The notes under the pieces were generated by a model. That model saw nothing but the letters and a program-made list of their open reading frames with translations. It was not told the DNA's origin and searched no databases. Below, one piece after another: positions 10,869 to 23,189 of a DNA stretch of 64,000 nt. This DNA is from Mucor racemosus (lineage: Eukaryota > Mucoromycota > Mucoromycetes > Mucorales > Mucoraceae). Where the stretch lies: the NCBI GenBank assembly GCA_027405735.1, contig JAPEHQ010000001.1, positions 3,906,001-3,970,000 on the forward strand, in the 5' to 3' direction. Made by a program: the position numbers and the translations under genes. Every line of letters begins with the position of its first letter. Position 1 is the stretch's first letter.

Positions 10869-12889
10869 CTAAAATAAACTATTAATTTCTTCCAATGTCT
10901 TTCCCTAAATGTGAGCACAAATTAGTCGTGTTAAATGCTTTATTATTGTCTAGTTTTACCTTTGTTTCAGGCACAAAAACATAACAAAATATACTCGCTG
11001 CAATGCACCAACTACCAAAAAATATATAGGTTCCAATGGTGTTCGTAGCCAACATGATAGGGCTCACTTTTCCAATGATAGCATTAAAAGTCCAATTAAT
11101 TGCTGTTGTGAGAGAGATACTTTTCGCTCTTGTACTATCGAAAAAAGTTAGATTTGTGATATACAAAATGTGAACAATTTAATGCATGTACCTCATAGGA
11201 TAGATTTCTGAGCAATATAACCATGGGCATGGCCCCCAAGACAGAGCAAAGAATACAGCATAACCTTTCAAAATAATTAGTAGTGCTATTCTCGAGCAAT
11301 ATTAAAAATTTCCACTTACTATACATAAAGACAATTCCCTTGAAAATAGAATTTTATGAATAAACCTAAAAACTTTGTATGTATTATAAACTTACTAGAG
11401 CAGCTGTTGCAGTTATAGAGGATCCTTCATTACTATGTGGTATATCTTTTCCAATTGGATTCGATGCCACACAAATAGAAACAGCATACATACAAAATCC
11501 CATTGCCACGCCGCCGAGAACTAGTAGTGGTCTTCTTCCATAACGATCAATTAATGATGAAAACCCTATTAAAACTACAATCATTTTCAAAATTCCATAA
11601 ACACCTGTAGCAAGTAATTCAGCCTCATTTGATGAAAGACCAATTGATCTGAATATAATAGGACTAAAGTAGTTGATAACGTTAGTACCCGTCATTTGCT
11701 GAAGTGCTTGCAATGCACATCCCAAGAATAAACGCTTCCTATTTGGAATAGATATAGCTTGTTTCCAGGATGTATTTTTAGCTTGGGCATTCAGCGAGCT
11801 TTGTATTTGTTCCATTTCCTCTTTCACATCTTCTGAATCTCGTATTTTACAAAGAACTTGGAAAGCTTCCTCTGCTTTATTATGAGCACACAACCATCGA
11901 GGTGTCTCAAACAGCAAAGTCATCCCAAATAAAAGCATAATCGATGGGATGATTTGAATTATCAACGGGATTCGCCACAACATGTTATCATGTTCATCAA
12001 CTAGTTTCCTTACAATGTAATTAGACCAGTATGAGGAAGCAAGACCTGTGGCAATAAAGAACATCCATAAACCACCTAGTAAACCTCTGTGTCTCTGATG
12101 TGCAATTTCTGCTACATAAATCTAGAGTATATACAGTAACATGATCAATATTTGTTATCTGATAAATTGTGAGATATAATTCATATTTACAGGGACTAGC
12201 ATACTCAAGGCACCTACACCTAATTAAGGTGCAATTTTTTTTTTTTAGTATTATTCAAACATTTAGTGCATATTTTAAATGTTTACCAAGTCCAGAAATG
12301 ACCCTTCCAAAGTACAACACCATCAGATTATAACCTATAATCTGAAATATGCCACCAATCGTAAATACAAATGCAGCTGTCATTATGCTATATTTTCGAC
12401 CCAAGGCATCTTTATTTGGACGGTTGAATTACTACATATTTGATATCAATATGCATGCTAATGATTTTACCTGCAGTATTAGTTGCTAATAAACTTCCAA
12501 ACAAGCAACCGAGCTGTAATACAGATACTATATTTCCATTTATTTCGGCTTCTTGGATCTTGTTATTTGGGTCAATATGAAAATATGTTTGAAAAGATGA
12601 TGAAATTAATAGCCCACCAACAACACCCAAATCATAACCTATAATGTGGATTTACTATATATAAATTGCAGGTATTTGAAAATTTATATATTATACCAAA
12701 CAAGAACCCGCCTAAACAAGCAATACATGTCGCAATAATTGACCACAGTGTCATTCCACTTTGTTTTAAATTGATGGTTTGATTGATTAAAGGTTCCAAC
12801 TGCTGTTCTTCTTGATCAACAAAAGAAGAAGAAGATAAAGGAACTCTTGTGTTGCTGAGGAATGTACCTCTTTTAGTTAATCTTTCCAT
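10869..12889 (-). CDS. MFS sugar transporter (SP family)
   Basis: Proton-coupled or facilitative hexose transporter in the plasma membrane; substrate not predictable. Nine exons: complement(10869..10904, 10960..11134, 11192..11264, 11320..11338, 11396..12121, 12191..12219, 12287..12409, 12471..12638, 12697..12889), 513 aa, the usual length. Signatures: GGFLFGYDLGVVGG in TM1, DALGRKYS after TM2, GRVISGLGVGALSMLVP IYVAEIAHQRHRG around TM4-5, ETPRWL, QQMTGTNVINYFSPIIF in TM7, DRYGRRPLL, GPCPWLYCSEIYP in TM10, and the terminal PETKGKTLEEINSLF. Two exons are tiny: 19 nt (11320..11338) and 29 nt (12191..12219). Both are supported because they restore family motifs and frame. The N-terminal ~45 residues are cytosolic and Ser/Gln-rich. 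Confidence 0.93.
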
Positions 12890-13064
12890 AATTTAAACAA
12901 TCAAAAAGAATGAGAGCAAATAGCTCAAGTTGAAAAGAAAGAAAGGGGTTTTTTTTTATTGCAAAAGGAAAATATGATCATTATATCGTGTAACATGAAG
13001 CGGTTATTCTCAATGAGTTTTGGGTATATATATATATGCATTTAGGCTATTTACAGTTATTCAT

Positions 13065-14217
13065 TTAAAGAATATTCCTTAAATTTTGAGTTTGTTCTGG
13101 CGTCAATGATTCAGGAAACTCTACTTGGAATTTAACAATTAAATCACCCTTCTCTCCTGTTTCTTCATTAGGCATGCCTTCGCCGATAAGAATTTCTTCT
13201 TGACCAGTTTGAACAATGCGATTTTGAGTTTCTACAGTAGTCATTGTTTTACCATCCAAGCGAGGAATTGATTTTTTAAACCCGGTAAGAGCTTCCTTTA
13301 ATAAAAGATTAACAGTAGTGTACAGATTATCACCCTTTCGAACAAATAAATCGTGTGGTTTCTGTTCAATTTCAAATACAAGATCTTGCATTTTTCCAGA
13401 AGGTAATACATCACCTTCACCAGGAAAATAAATCTTACTACCAGTTTTTGAACCAGGTTTGACATTGACAGTTAATACCTTGTCAGTTGTTTGGCCTGAA
13501 ATATTGCGAGTAACCTTCAATTTCTTTGTGGTACCAGTGTAAAGATCTTCTAATGAGACAGGTAGAGGTCGCTTGACAGCTCGAGGCTTTTGTTGATATG
13601 ATTGATTGGAAAACCCATTGAAAGATGGTTCATAATCATTGTTGGGCGAAGAGTAAGAAGGAAAATTTGAAGGCTGTTTTCTTGATCTAAATCTCTTTCT
13701 GTTTGTTGTCTGCGAATAAGGAGGAGATGGAGGTTGATAAGTATGATTACGAAACAAATCACTAAAATCCTCATCCTCACTACTTGATTGCGACATGTTT
13801 GAAGCTGAAAAGTAACGTGCAAAAAGATCCTCTGCACTGTTAGACGCACCATTAGTAGAAAAATAGAAATTGGAAGTAGGGCTTGAAAAGAAATGTGCAA
13901 AAGTTTCTTCTGGGTTTACAGAGGTATTGAAAGGTCGCTTTCCACCATATGCAGAACCCACATCATATTGTCGACGTTTAGTTTCATCACCAAGCACTTC
14001 AAAAGCTTCACTTATTTGTTGAAACTGTTGTTTGGCTGACTTGTCCTTGTTTCGATCAGGATGGTATTTCAAAGCTAAATTCAACTGTTAATGCTTCATT
14101 TTCTTTAATCCAAGTGGAAAGAAAAGGCTCACCTTTTTTGCGATATGCAGTCTTGATTTCGGCTTCGGAAGCATTCTTTGATACACCGAGAATTGCATAG
14201 TAATTGGTTTCTTCCAT
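13065..14217 (-). CDS. Class II (type B) DnaJ/Hsp40 co-chaperone
   Basis: Hsp70 co-chaperone of the SIS1/DNAJB group. Two exons: complement(13065..14074, 14133..14217), 364 aa. The J domain is at 4-70 ([33 protein letters not shown]) with the HPD motif intact; the exon junction falls inside YRKKALKY. The middle is Ser/Phe/Asn-rich and low complexity instead of a clear Gly/Phe region. The C-terminal substrate-binding domains start near 190 ([18 protein letters not shown]) and include [17 protein letters not shown] and [13 protein letters not shown]. There is no CxxCxGxG zinc finger, hence class II. The acceptor at 14074 was chosen because the upstream AG would break the J-domain frame. Located in cytosol/nucleus by family. 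Confidence 0.92.
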
Positions 14218-16618
14218 TTCAACAGTTGTTAAAACGATGCAGAGAAAAAAATTGTTGATCTTCTGGAGCTCCTTTTATATTGATTGACAGACTGTTTGTC
14301 CTTTTTCTCCATTATTCTGGCATATTCTACAATTTTAGAATTCCGGGCGAATAATTGTATGCCATTATTTTGACATTAAACCTTTGAAATCATCATGTCA
14401 ACCTATAATGAAAACTAGATTTCAAAATGAGTTATGGATTATCTACATTTAATTATATGATTATATAGTTTTTAGTTTTATAATACATTTAAATTCATAT
14501 TGTTTTGGCATGATTAAGTCAATTTTTTTTGGAAAATAAGCGAAAGGCAAATTTTGATTGATAAGCATTCAAACGTTAATGGATTATACAAGACACCATT
14601 TTTTATAAAAAAATTATAAGCAGACAAATGCATCTAATAGGTATTTATATAACATTACATATAGCGTTTGCACATATGCAAAATGGCTCGTAAAAATACC
14701 TGAAACATCGTATGTGCAGCTTTTTTGCTGAATTTTGTGATTACATCTCGTTATATTCTCTGTCAATAGTACCTACTATACACTCTATATAACTATACAG
14801 GCTATGCAACTAGAAATATGTGAAAAGGAAGCGAATTTGTAAAAGAAAAAACACCCCTGATATAGTACTAAACGTAGAATTAAAAGCATCCAAATAGCAA
14901 TATCACAGTAATATAATTGGTAATTCTTCTGAAAAACATAACTGAAAGTATTATTTTACATTTTAGGTTTGATCTCTTTCAGTAACCCATAACGAGGCGC
15001 AACTTTTACAAGCACATAGAGGTTGTTATTGGCCTACTGTGTAACTGGAAGTCGCTGTTTCACCAGAAATTGCATGAATCCGCGTTTTAAAGAGCGTCAT
15101 TTCGACAATTGTAGGCTTTTGCAAGTACTCAAAAACGTACCAAACGATTACCCTGATTTAGTGCTTTTGTTACATTATGATTTTGCGTATTTTACAAACC
15201 TTTGATTTTCTCATGATTTTGAACGAGCTATGGTAAAGGAAAATATTCAATTTGAATAAAATTTGATTTTTCAACTGAAAAATGAAGCTTTTTTCTAAGA
15301 TACATGTTAGAGAAAAATGTTTGAAACTTTGATCCTTTATCAATAAAAATGTTTTATTTGAGAATATTAGCATATTTTTTTTACTTTTCCTTAAAAAACC
15401 GTTATTTTACGTTTAAGTGCTTATCAGACAGTTTTGTGTGACAAATTTAGTAACAAAAAATTTCATATAATAGAAAACTATAAATGGCATATGTTTTATT
15501 ATAAATATTTTGAAGCATTGTTGATAATATTTGGTTGTAAAAATCCTTCAAAGCTTTATTTTTTAAGAACTGGGCATTTTGCAAAAAAAAATTGATCAGG
15601 CACCATTTTGAATTCAGGCACCGCTCTCGTTATTTTTCAATCCATTTTGCAACTAAAAATCATTCATTTAACAGCAAGCTTGCATACAACTAATTTCTCG
15701 GTTTATATATAAGATGATTTAGATTGGGAAACTGTATTTAAAAGAGTCAATATCACTAAGGCAGATAAGAATACCAAGATATTTACACAAAAAGTTCCCG
15801 CATGATGGTGAAGATAGATTAAATTCAAATGGAAAGGCATCTATTTCAAGCGATTCTTAGTTAATCAATCATGAACATATCATAGAACTTTGCTGCAATC
15901 TTTGGAAATGAAGACTCCACAAAAAAATGAAATATATAACGCTGGAGTCTTTGGATTTAGTAAGTAAAGAACTATAGTTACTGTTGCTTTCAACATCAAT
16001 TTTAGCATTTATACAGTGTTATATTCACTTTTCAACATATATTCCAATATACAACATCTGTTTGTGAACTTTTACTATATACCCGAGATTATCAATGTTC
16101 TATTAGCATTGAAAATATGGCTCTATTTGTATCTTGTTGGCAATATTTTCTAATTGAATTTACAACTTCATTGACATCAATTAAGTTTTGTTCATTGTTT
16201 TTGGTCATATTTTTCATCGCTATTGACATTAGGCAAATTCAAAATACCATGCATGAATTCTTTAAGCCTTTGTGCAAATGCTGGCTAATTTGAATTAACA
16301 ATGACAGTAATTTTTCCATCAAATCCTGAACGATGAATACCTAATGAACAGCCGAAAAAATAAGCATAATTCATTTTTTAAAGAATTCTTTCAATGCAAA
16401 TTCCCAAGATATTTTGCTCTAATTCTATCTATAAGAAGAATAAACATATGAAGCGCATGTCGATAGTTTTTACTTTACAAATTATTCATAAATTCTGGAT
16501 TTATTCAACCATTTCAAAAAGATGTATTTTAGACTCAACAATAACAGCAACAAGGATAAACATTGCTTAAATAAACCGCAATTGATTAAAAAAAAGGTAC
16601 AATACTATATTTATTTAT
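14218..16618. other. Long intergenic region
   Basis: About 2.4 kb, AT-rich, with no intact gene. A possible relic on the minus strand lies at 16195-16375 (separate entry). The part 15180-15560 resembles R1 in composition but I could not align it convincingly. Confidence 0.5.
16195..16375 (-). pseudogene. Possible gene relic, family not recognised
   Basis: The minus strand reads LGIHRSGFDGKITVIVNSN, a TAG, then PAFAQRLKEFMHGILNLPNV, with further stops downstream. The amino-acid composition is coding-like and unlike the surrounding AT-rich noise. I cannot name the family. It could be a decayed exon or a chance frame. Confidence 0.25.
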
Positions 16619-17607
16619 TTACTTGAAAACACGCTTATCACTAGCATCTGTTTCTCTACTTTCCTCGGCCATCTTGATTCTAGCATCACGCTCGTTTTGA
16701 TTCTTTTGTCTATTACTATACTTTTGAAGTTTATCCTTACGAAGAGCTGAACGAACGAAATTGGGATGAACAAATTCAGGATTTTCAAATACTGTTGGTC
16801 CACCAAATGAACCTTCAAAGATACGAATGGGAGTAAGACAGAAACGAGGACCAATTTCGACTAATGAAATATCTTCCTTGTCCAAAGGATCGAAACCAGG
16901 TGTGTTTGTAGCATTCTTTTCAACAATCTATGAAATGTATTTCTTAGTTACAAAATCTAGCATCACACTTTATATGAAATTACCTGATAATTTCTAAACC
17001 AAACACGGTTATCAACAATAGAGAAAGATAAAACGTGGTCAATGAAAGGCTTGGAACGTCTAGAGCCCTTGGGTACATTGAATACTTGACCCAATAATTC
17101 CTTCAAAAGACCCCAATGAGGAGCAGAATCAAATGTCTTGTCGAATGATAAAATATGTCTAGAACCCTTCAAACAATTACCAGTCATCTTTAATTCATCC
17201 ATAGTATGCAAATTTTGAAGATGGAATTTAACAGAAGGACCATTAGGGGTCTTGGCCATCCAAACATACAAATCTTGCTTCTTTCTGACTTCAAAAAATA
17301 CAGCGTTGTTACAGTTGTTAAGGTCTGCTAATTCATTCAAAACGTAAAGGTTGTTCTTTGTGTCGAGTTTAGCGTCTTTCTTTGAGTGAGGTAATAAAGA
17401 TTCAAGATCGGTAAGCAAGTGACGATAACTGGATTTTATATAAATGTTAGCTCGAGAAATGTCAAAATCAATCAACAAAACTTACCGGAAAGTAACACCA
17501 CGAGAAGAGAGCATCATGACTCTTTGCTTGTTAATTCTTTTATCTTTTGATTTACGATCATTAGACTTGGTCTTGACCAATTCAGCAGCCTTATACAAAG
17601 TTGACAT
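16619..17607 (-). CDS. BRX1: Ribosome biogenesis protein BRX1
   Basis: Brix-domain protein of the 60S pre-ribosome, acting in the nucleolus. Three exons: complement(16619..16927, 16984..17428, 17486..17607), 291 aa, the same length as yeast BRX1. Family signatures: SKDKRINKQRVMMLSSRGVTFR then YRHLLTDLESLLPHSKKDAKLD, NNCNNAVFFEVRKKQDLYVWMAK, GPSVKFHLQNLHTMDELK, GNCLKGSRHILSFDKTFD and FGGPTVFENPEFV. The C-terminus is basic and helical. The start is the only ATG before the conserved basic N-terminus. Coding GC is higher than in flanking regions, as expected for an expressed housekeeping gene. The downstream apyrase gene is on the same strand and its start lies 2.85 kb away. Confidence 0.97.
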
Positions 17608-17893
17608 GATAAAATTAAGTGATATAAATGTATTGTAAAGCAATTTTTTTTAAAAAAAAGGTTGGTTTTTATCGGAAAAAAAGCCACATTGTATACTAGT
17701 CCTAAGCAGTCCGAGGAAAGCAGTGTTTAGTTTTGATGTTTTATGCTATAATGTATTTAATTAAATGTCAAAAGGGATATTGAAAGGTGGTTTCTATAAG
17801 AACAACAGGGGAAAAGTGAAGGGGATGGGAAAGGGGTTGTTGTTTTAAATTATTATGTTTAATGTTGATATCTATTAAGGGAAATGTTTACTA

Positions 17894-20460
17894 TTATTCT
17901 GTTTCTTCCTTCTTCTTTCTACGCTCATCTAAACTGCCCCTCGGACTTCCTTTAGGGCTTGCTAATCGACTAGCACTTTGAAGCCACGATGCAGCAGGAT
18001 TATCTGACGGTAATGGACCATCGCTCATTGCATAATCTTCCTCGTCAGATTGTTCATGAATCACAAAACCAACTCTTGATCTTGATCTAGTTAGATTAAT
18101 ATCGGCAGTTAACGGTGATGGAGTTCGATCTATAGCAGTTAATCCATTTACCAATCCATTTAAATTAGGAGAACTACCAGTACGTGCTGTTAGATTAGAA
18201 GTACTACTATTTCGATTCGCTAGACCCATAGCAGAGGAAGTTCTAAATGGCAGTACGCTTGACCCTTCTACGACATCTCCCATTTGGAAAATAACGTTAT
18301 GACTATCGCCACTGTACCGTTTCTTACTCCAATATTGCTTTGAAATGACGCTTGGTGTTTTGTTGGATACACCAAGAACTCGATCATTACCCGGCATACT
18401 GATTGATACATTCATATCCGCTGCACCATTCATTACATTACTACTTCCATCATCAAATGTGTCCATATCAACCGGGATAATGTTACTGACACTTGTATAT
18501 TGTTGATTGTTTCTACCGAGTATTAATTTAGATGCCCAATGTCTCATTGAAATTGTTGATCGAGATATCGAATTTGTAATAGAACTTAGATATGTCATTG
18601 GGTTCACAAATCTCCATGCTGATCCTGCACCTGCAATTGTACTTTCTGTACCAAGGATACCACCATTTGCTCCGACATTGTTTCTATTGATGTAATTTCG
18701 TCTCTTTTGTAGGCATTTCATCAAAAGCCATATAATAAATAAAATTGTAAATATAAAAGCTGTAATGCTCAATGCTGTTGGCTTTGACCTGCTACGAACA
18801 TCATTCAAGAAACTAGTGTTTTCATTTTCATGTGAGCCTGAAGGATTTGGATTTTGCGATACTCCATCTGCGATTTCATGTGCTCCTTCATCGTCTGTAC
18901 TATGGCCTAAAAATCCATCTTGATGATCGACAAGAGGTATTTTACTTGCAACATGTAACAACATGGCACCCAAAGTCCAAGAAACTTGAATATCGTTAAT
19001 TGTATCAATACTTTGAAACGGAGGATTCCAATTTTTAGCATCTACACTCTCGATTGTCTGTTCCAAAATTTCTTGATCTTCAGTCAAATTATGATGTCCA
19101 CTTGGATTTTTGATCCTTGGAATTTCGATGCCTTCGTGCAACACATTGACGATCCAAGCTGATTTGAAACATTGCATTTGATAGCGATGCAATTCAGCTA
19201 CACTAAAATCTTGATTTTCTTCTAATACATGAGACCAATCTTTACCGCAATAATCAGTTGACTTTTTTTCATATTCAATGAAATCATAAACACCGCCTAA
19301 ACCAAGAATATCGTGCGATGAATACCAATACTCGGAAATACCCACAAATTTATTCACGGACCAGTCAATGTCAGGTGTATGGACGCCATTAAATAAACAT
19401 GGTTTTGTAGGGCAATCAGCATCTTTGTTCAAAAGTGGCACAGTATATTCAATACATTTATCAAAATCACCAGTTCCATGAAGTGATAATGCAACGCTTG
19501 TTGAGCTTGCATCTGTCAAATTTAAATTCAACGGAAGACATGGATCATCAAGTTGTAGCATACGATGCTCATCCAATAGATTTTTACCATTTGAAGTAGC
19601 AAATAAATTCTTGACACGATCTTCAAGATATCGTCTTCTAGCCTCATTACTTCCATAGCCCAAAAATGTAGTAACAAATACATCATAATCTACAGTTCTA
19701 CCGTCTAATGTGTGTAGTGTAATACGTGTTAAATCATGCATATGTTCTTGTCTTTGATGGTGTTCCGGTTCAAATGCAATTTGTGCAGATGCACCACCCA
19801 TATCTAAAAATCCGAATGTATGGTGTTGCTCTAATTCATCTTCAGGTTCCTTCTTTTCTGTATACGCTTTTATACTATTATCAAATCCACCCAATAAATA
19901 ATTAACTGCAACCCAACCATAAACACCTTCTAATTCTCCAGGAATAATTCTAACATGGCTATCGCAATCGCTGATAAAAAAAGATGTCTTTTCACGCATA
20001 TAATTACACGTTGAACTCAATAATTCTGTTTGTTGTTCTTCTGGTAATAGTCTCATACCAGCTGTTGCCATTAAAAATATTGGTGTCGAAGCATGGCTGT
20101 CCTCAGGAACAACTTCCTTTGAAAAATCAAGCAACATGTCGAGATGTTCGCCTACTTCATTTGGTTTTGAACCAAAAGTAGATATGCCTAATTTTCTATA
20201 GTGAGTACTCCAAGTATATCCATGTTGAATATATCTCACTTACCCGGTTCTTCTCTACTTGTCCATTTAAGTCCATCCTTATCACCTCTTTCGACTATAG
20301 GAATTTTCCCTTTCAATTCTTCAATCGTAAATGAACTTTTAGCAAATTCATGATCTTTCCAGGAATAAACATACACTCTAGATCCTGAAGATCCAGCATC
20401 TATGATAACGCCATATTTTCTATTCTCTTCCCAACCAGATGAAGCTTGATTCAAAGACAT
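17894..20460 (-). CDS. YND1: GDA1/CD39-family apyrase (YND1-like)
   Basis: Golgi nucleoside di/triphosphatase that removes NDP products of glycosylation. Two exons: complement(17894..20187, 20244..20460), 836 aa. Apyrase conserved regions in order: ACR1 VIIDAGSSGSRVYVYSW (~18-34), ACR2 PIFLMATAGMRLLP (~115), ACR3 LEGVYGWVAVNYLLGG (~162), ACR4 GFLDMGGASAQIAFEPE (~200), and a later GLGGVYDFIEY region. A single transmembrane segment (ITAFIFTILFIIWLLMKCL) lies near 540-563, followed by a long Ser/Asn-rich cytosolic tail. There is no N-terminal signal anchor, which fits YND1 (C-terminal anchor) rather than GDA1. It is longer than yeast YND1 because of the tail. The acceptor at 20187 was chosen since the nearer upstream AG gives a stop. 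Confidence 0.94.
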
Positions 20461-21269
20461 ATCGTTTTTTTTTTTTTTTTCTTTTCTTTGATTAAATTTG
20501 TCTCCCTATTTTAATAAACATTTGAGTAACCTCATTTTTAAAAAAAGAAAAAAAAAAGTATTGAACACTGCTTATTCTTTACTTTTTCTTTTATTGTTAT
20601 TATAAAATATAAAAATTACAAACTAAATGATAATGACAAGAGGGTTGGGAAAAGGAAAGAAAAAGGGAAAATAGAAGGGGCGGACCCTTTTTTTTTCATA
20701 TCATTTTTAATGGGTTGAGTATTAGTTCTCAATTAACTGCGTATTGAAGCCCAGAAATGCTTCTACTTTTAGGATATTTGCAAGCAAAGGCTTCTCTTTT
20801 GGTGTGTGGCTCCATTAGATTGTGTGTGTGCAACAAATACAAAAATGTCATTACAGAACCACTAGCTGAGTTCAACATTTCTTGATCGTTGTCATGGCAA
20901 CTCTTTTTTTATTTTTTCTATTTGCTTGTTGTCATGGCTGAGAAAGTAAAAAGCATCCTTGATTTCTATCAATAAGCTGATATGATTAATTTAATAATTG
21001 AATATATTATATTCGGTCACCTTTTGATTATGCGGATTATTTACATCTGGAGAGGCACAACCCGTTGTAATGTTGATCTCATTGGATGGAACAACGAATT
21101 AAATCCTATCTATTTATTTATCATTTTTATCCAATCAAACCTGTCATTTATTTGCAATTAAAGTCACCTTGAAAGCATCTTTCTGTAATTAATATAAAAA
21201 GAAAATCTTTCTCTTGTTTTGGTCATCAAATATCTTCTCTTCTATATACAAATATACCTCGAAATAATC
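20461..21269. promoter_or_regulatory. Divergent intergenic region, apyrase / transporter
   Basis: About 0.8 kb between two divergent starts. It has T-rich tracts (20465-20481), a purine-rich block (20640-20690) and two near-repeats of CTTGTTGTCATGGC-type sequence around 20888-20938. No specific regulatory site can be named. Confidence 0.4.
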
Positions 21270-22922
21270 ATGTCTGACTTGAAAGATTTATCACAAAAGA
21301 GATACTGGGGAGGTATCCTCGCTCTTGGTGGTGTTGTATTTATATGGGTTTCATCCTCATTTGCAATGAATGTAAATATTTATTTAATTCAACGGTTGCC
21401 TTGGTTACTAAATATCATTTCGATTACAGAGCTTATTTGGTGAAATGGAATACAATAAACCCTTTCTTGTCACTTATCTGAATACAGCAACATTTTCATT
21501 CTATCTTATACCACTTTTATTCAAGAGATTGAGACAAAAACACAATAATCAAGAGCCAATGTCAGCTATTTCATCAGACGAAAACACAAAGTAAATATTT
21601 TGAATAATTGACAAGTTATCCAAGCACGCAATTTTACTAATGGATTATACAATTCCTTCTTTTAGATTATTAGACGATAATAGCAATAATAATAATAGAT
21701 CCTTAGAGGTAATGTATAGGCTTTCTTTCCTCCTTTTTCTGCATTGATATTACAAAAAAGGATATCATTGACTGAAAAGGAAAACCTGTTGTACAGAAAT
21801 AATATCTTACTGATCATCTACAATAATAAATAGCATGCAACCACCTATGCCGCAGTTTCAGGGTCAACTGATGTGGCAACCAATAACATAACCAACACCT
21901 CACACCATAAGTTATCAACCTATGATACCATCAAATTAAGTTTAGAGTTTTGTATCTTGTGGTTCATTGCAAATTATACAACAAATGCCAGTTTAGCATA
22001 CACTACAGTTGGTAGCAGTACTATTTTAGCATCCATGTCTGGTCTTTTTACTTTAGGCATTGGTGCCATCTTCAAAGTGGAAAAGATGAATCTCATCAAA
22101 ATTCTAGCGGTGTTTGTTAGGTATGTAACACTAATCTTATTGTATTCCAGGAGATTATTGTTGTATTCATCAAAATTTTAGTTTAATAGGTGTATCACTT
22201 GTTTCTTACTCTGATCATTTGAATGGAGGGGATGACATTATTGATAAAGACCCTCTTTTGGCCGATCGAGGCCATTTATTATCTTCAATTCCTGCGCCCC
22301 TTATCGGTGACATCCTTGCATTATTAGGCGCTGTTTTTTACGGTTGCTATACTACTCTTTTAAAATTGAGAATCGGTAGTGAGGACCGTATTGATATGTC
22401 ATTATTTTTTGGTTTTGTTGGCGCTTTCAATGTTTTGTTATTATGGCCTCTGATACCCATTCTCAATTATATTGGTCTTGAAACATTCCAAATGCCCATG
22501 AATGCTACGTTGTGGGCTATCATTTTGTTGAATGCATTCATTGGTACCTTTTTGTAAGTTTGCTTATCGTTTGTAAATCTTTATTTGTATTTCTAATCGG
22601 CTTTTACTGTATATAGATCCGATTACTTGTGGTTGTTATCAATGCTCATGACCTCTCCTCTTGTTGTGACATTGGGTATTTCTTTAACTGTAAGTTTTTA
22701 TATTTATATTACACATCAAATTTTATTAACCACATATATCTATATTAGATCCCTCTCGCATTAATTGGGGATATTGTTTTTAAAGGATTTATGCCTAGTA
22801 TGAAATATTCAGTTGGCGCTTTGCTTGTCGTTGCTGGCTTTTTAGCTGTAAATACTGATGCAATGCAAGAAGCTAAAGAGAAAACTCGAGATGATTTATT
22901 GCGAATCAACGAAGAAGCTTAG
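21270..22922 (+). CDS. EamA/SLC35F-type membrane transporter
   Basis: Drug/metabolite-superfamily transporter resembling SLC35F5 and yeast YML018C (vacuolar membrane); substrate unknown. Seven exons: join(21270..21371, 21430..21590, 21666..21708, 21834..22120, 22182..22553, 22617..22689, 22749..22922), 403 aa, with about ten hydrophobic segments. Motifs: WGGILALGGVVFIWVSSSF at the N-terminus, EYNKPFLVTYLNTATFSFYLIP, LWFIANYTTNASLAYTTVGSSTILASMSGLFTLGIGA (the family core), GDILALLGAVFYGCYTTLLK, and SDYLWLLSMLMTSPLVVTLG. The intron 21709..21833 is 125 bp, twice the usual length here, so a short exon could be missing. The small exon 21666..21708 encodes an Asn-rich loop and is the least certain part. 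Confidence 0.88.
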
Positions 22923-23189
22923 ATTTCTTAGCTTAGACAGTATTAACATATCAATATATACACCTACATCATAATTCTCTCTCTTTTTTTCAACCCGTTC
23001 AACACACATTTATCAACATAATTTTTAACTCATCCTTTTTTGTAAATATTAAACTTAATTCAACATTGTATATTTCCACCATAAAGAAAACCAGAAAGTC
23101 TTTCTTACATCATTCATGCGTATTTTGAAGTCTGTTTTCTGGATCGAATTAGCTTTCAAAGTCATGGGAGAAAGGCTGGTTTCAAAGTT
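22923..23189. other. 3' flank of the transporter gene
   Basis: AT-rich 3' flank running into the truncated left edge of R1 copy C2. No feature recognised. Confidence 0.4.
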
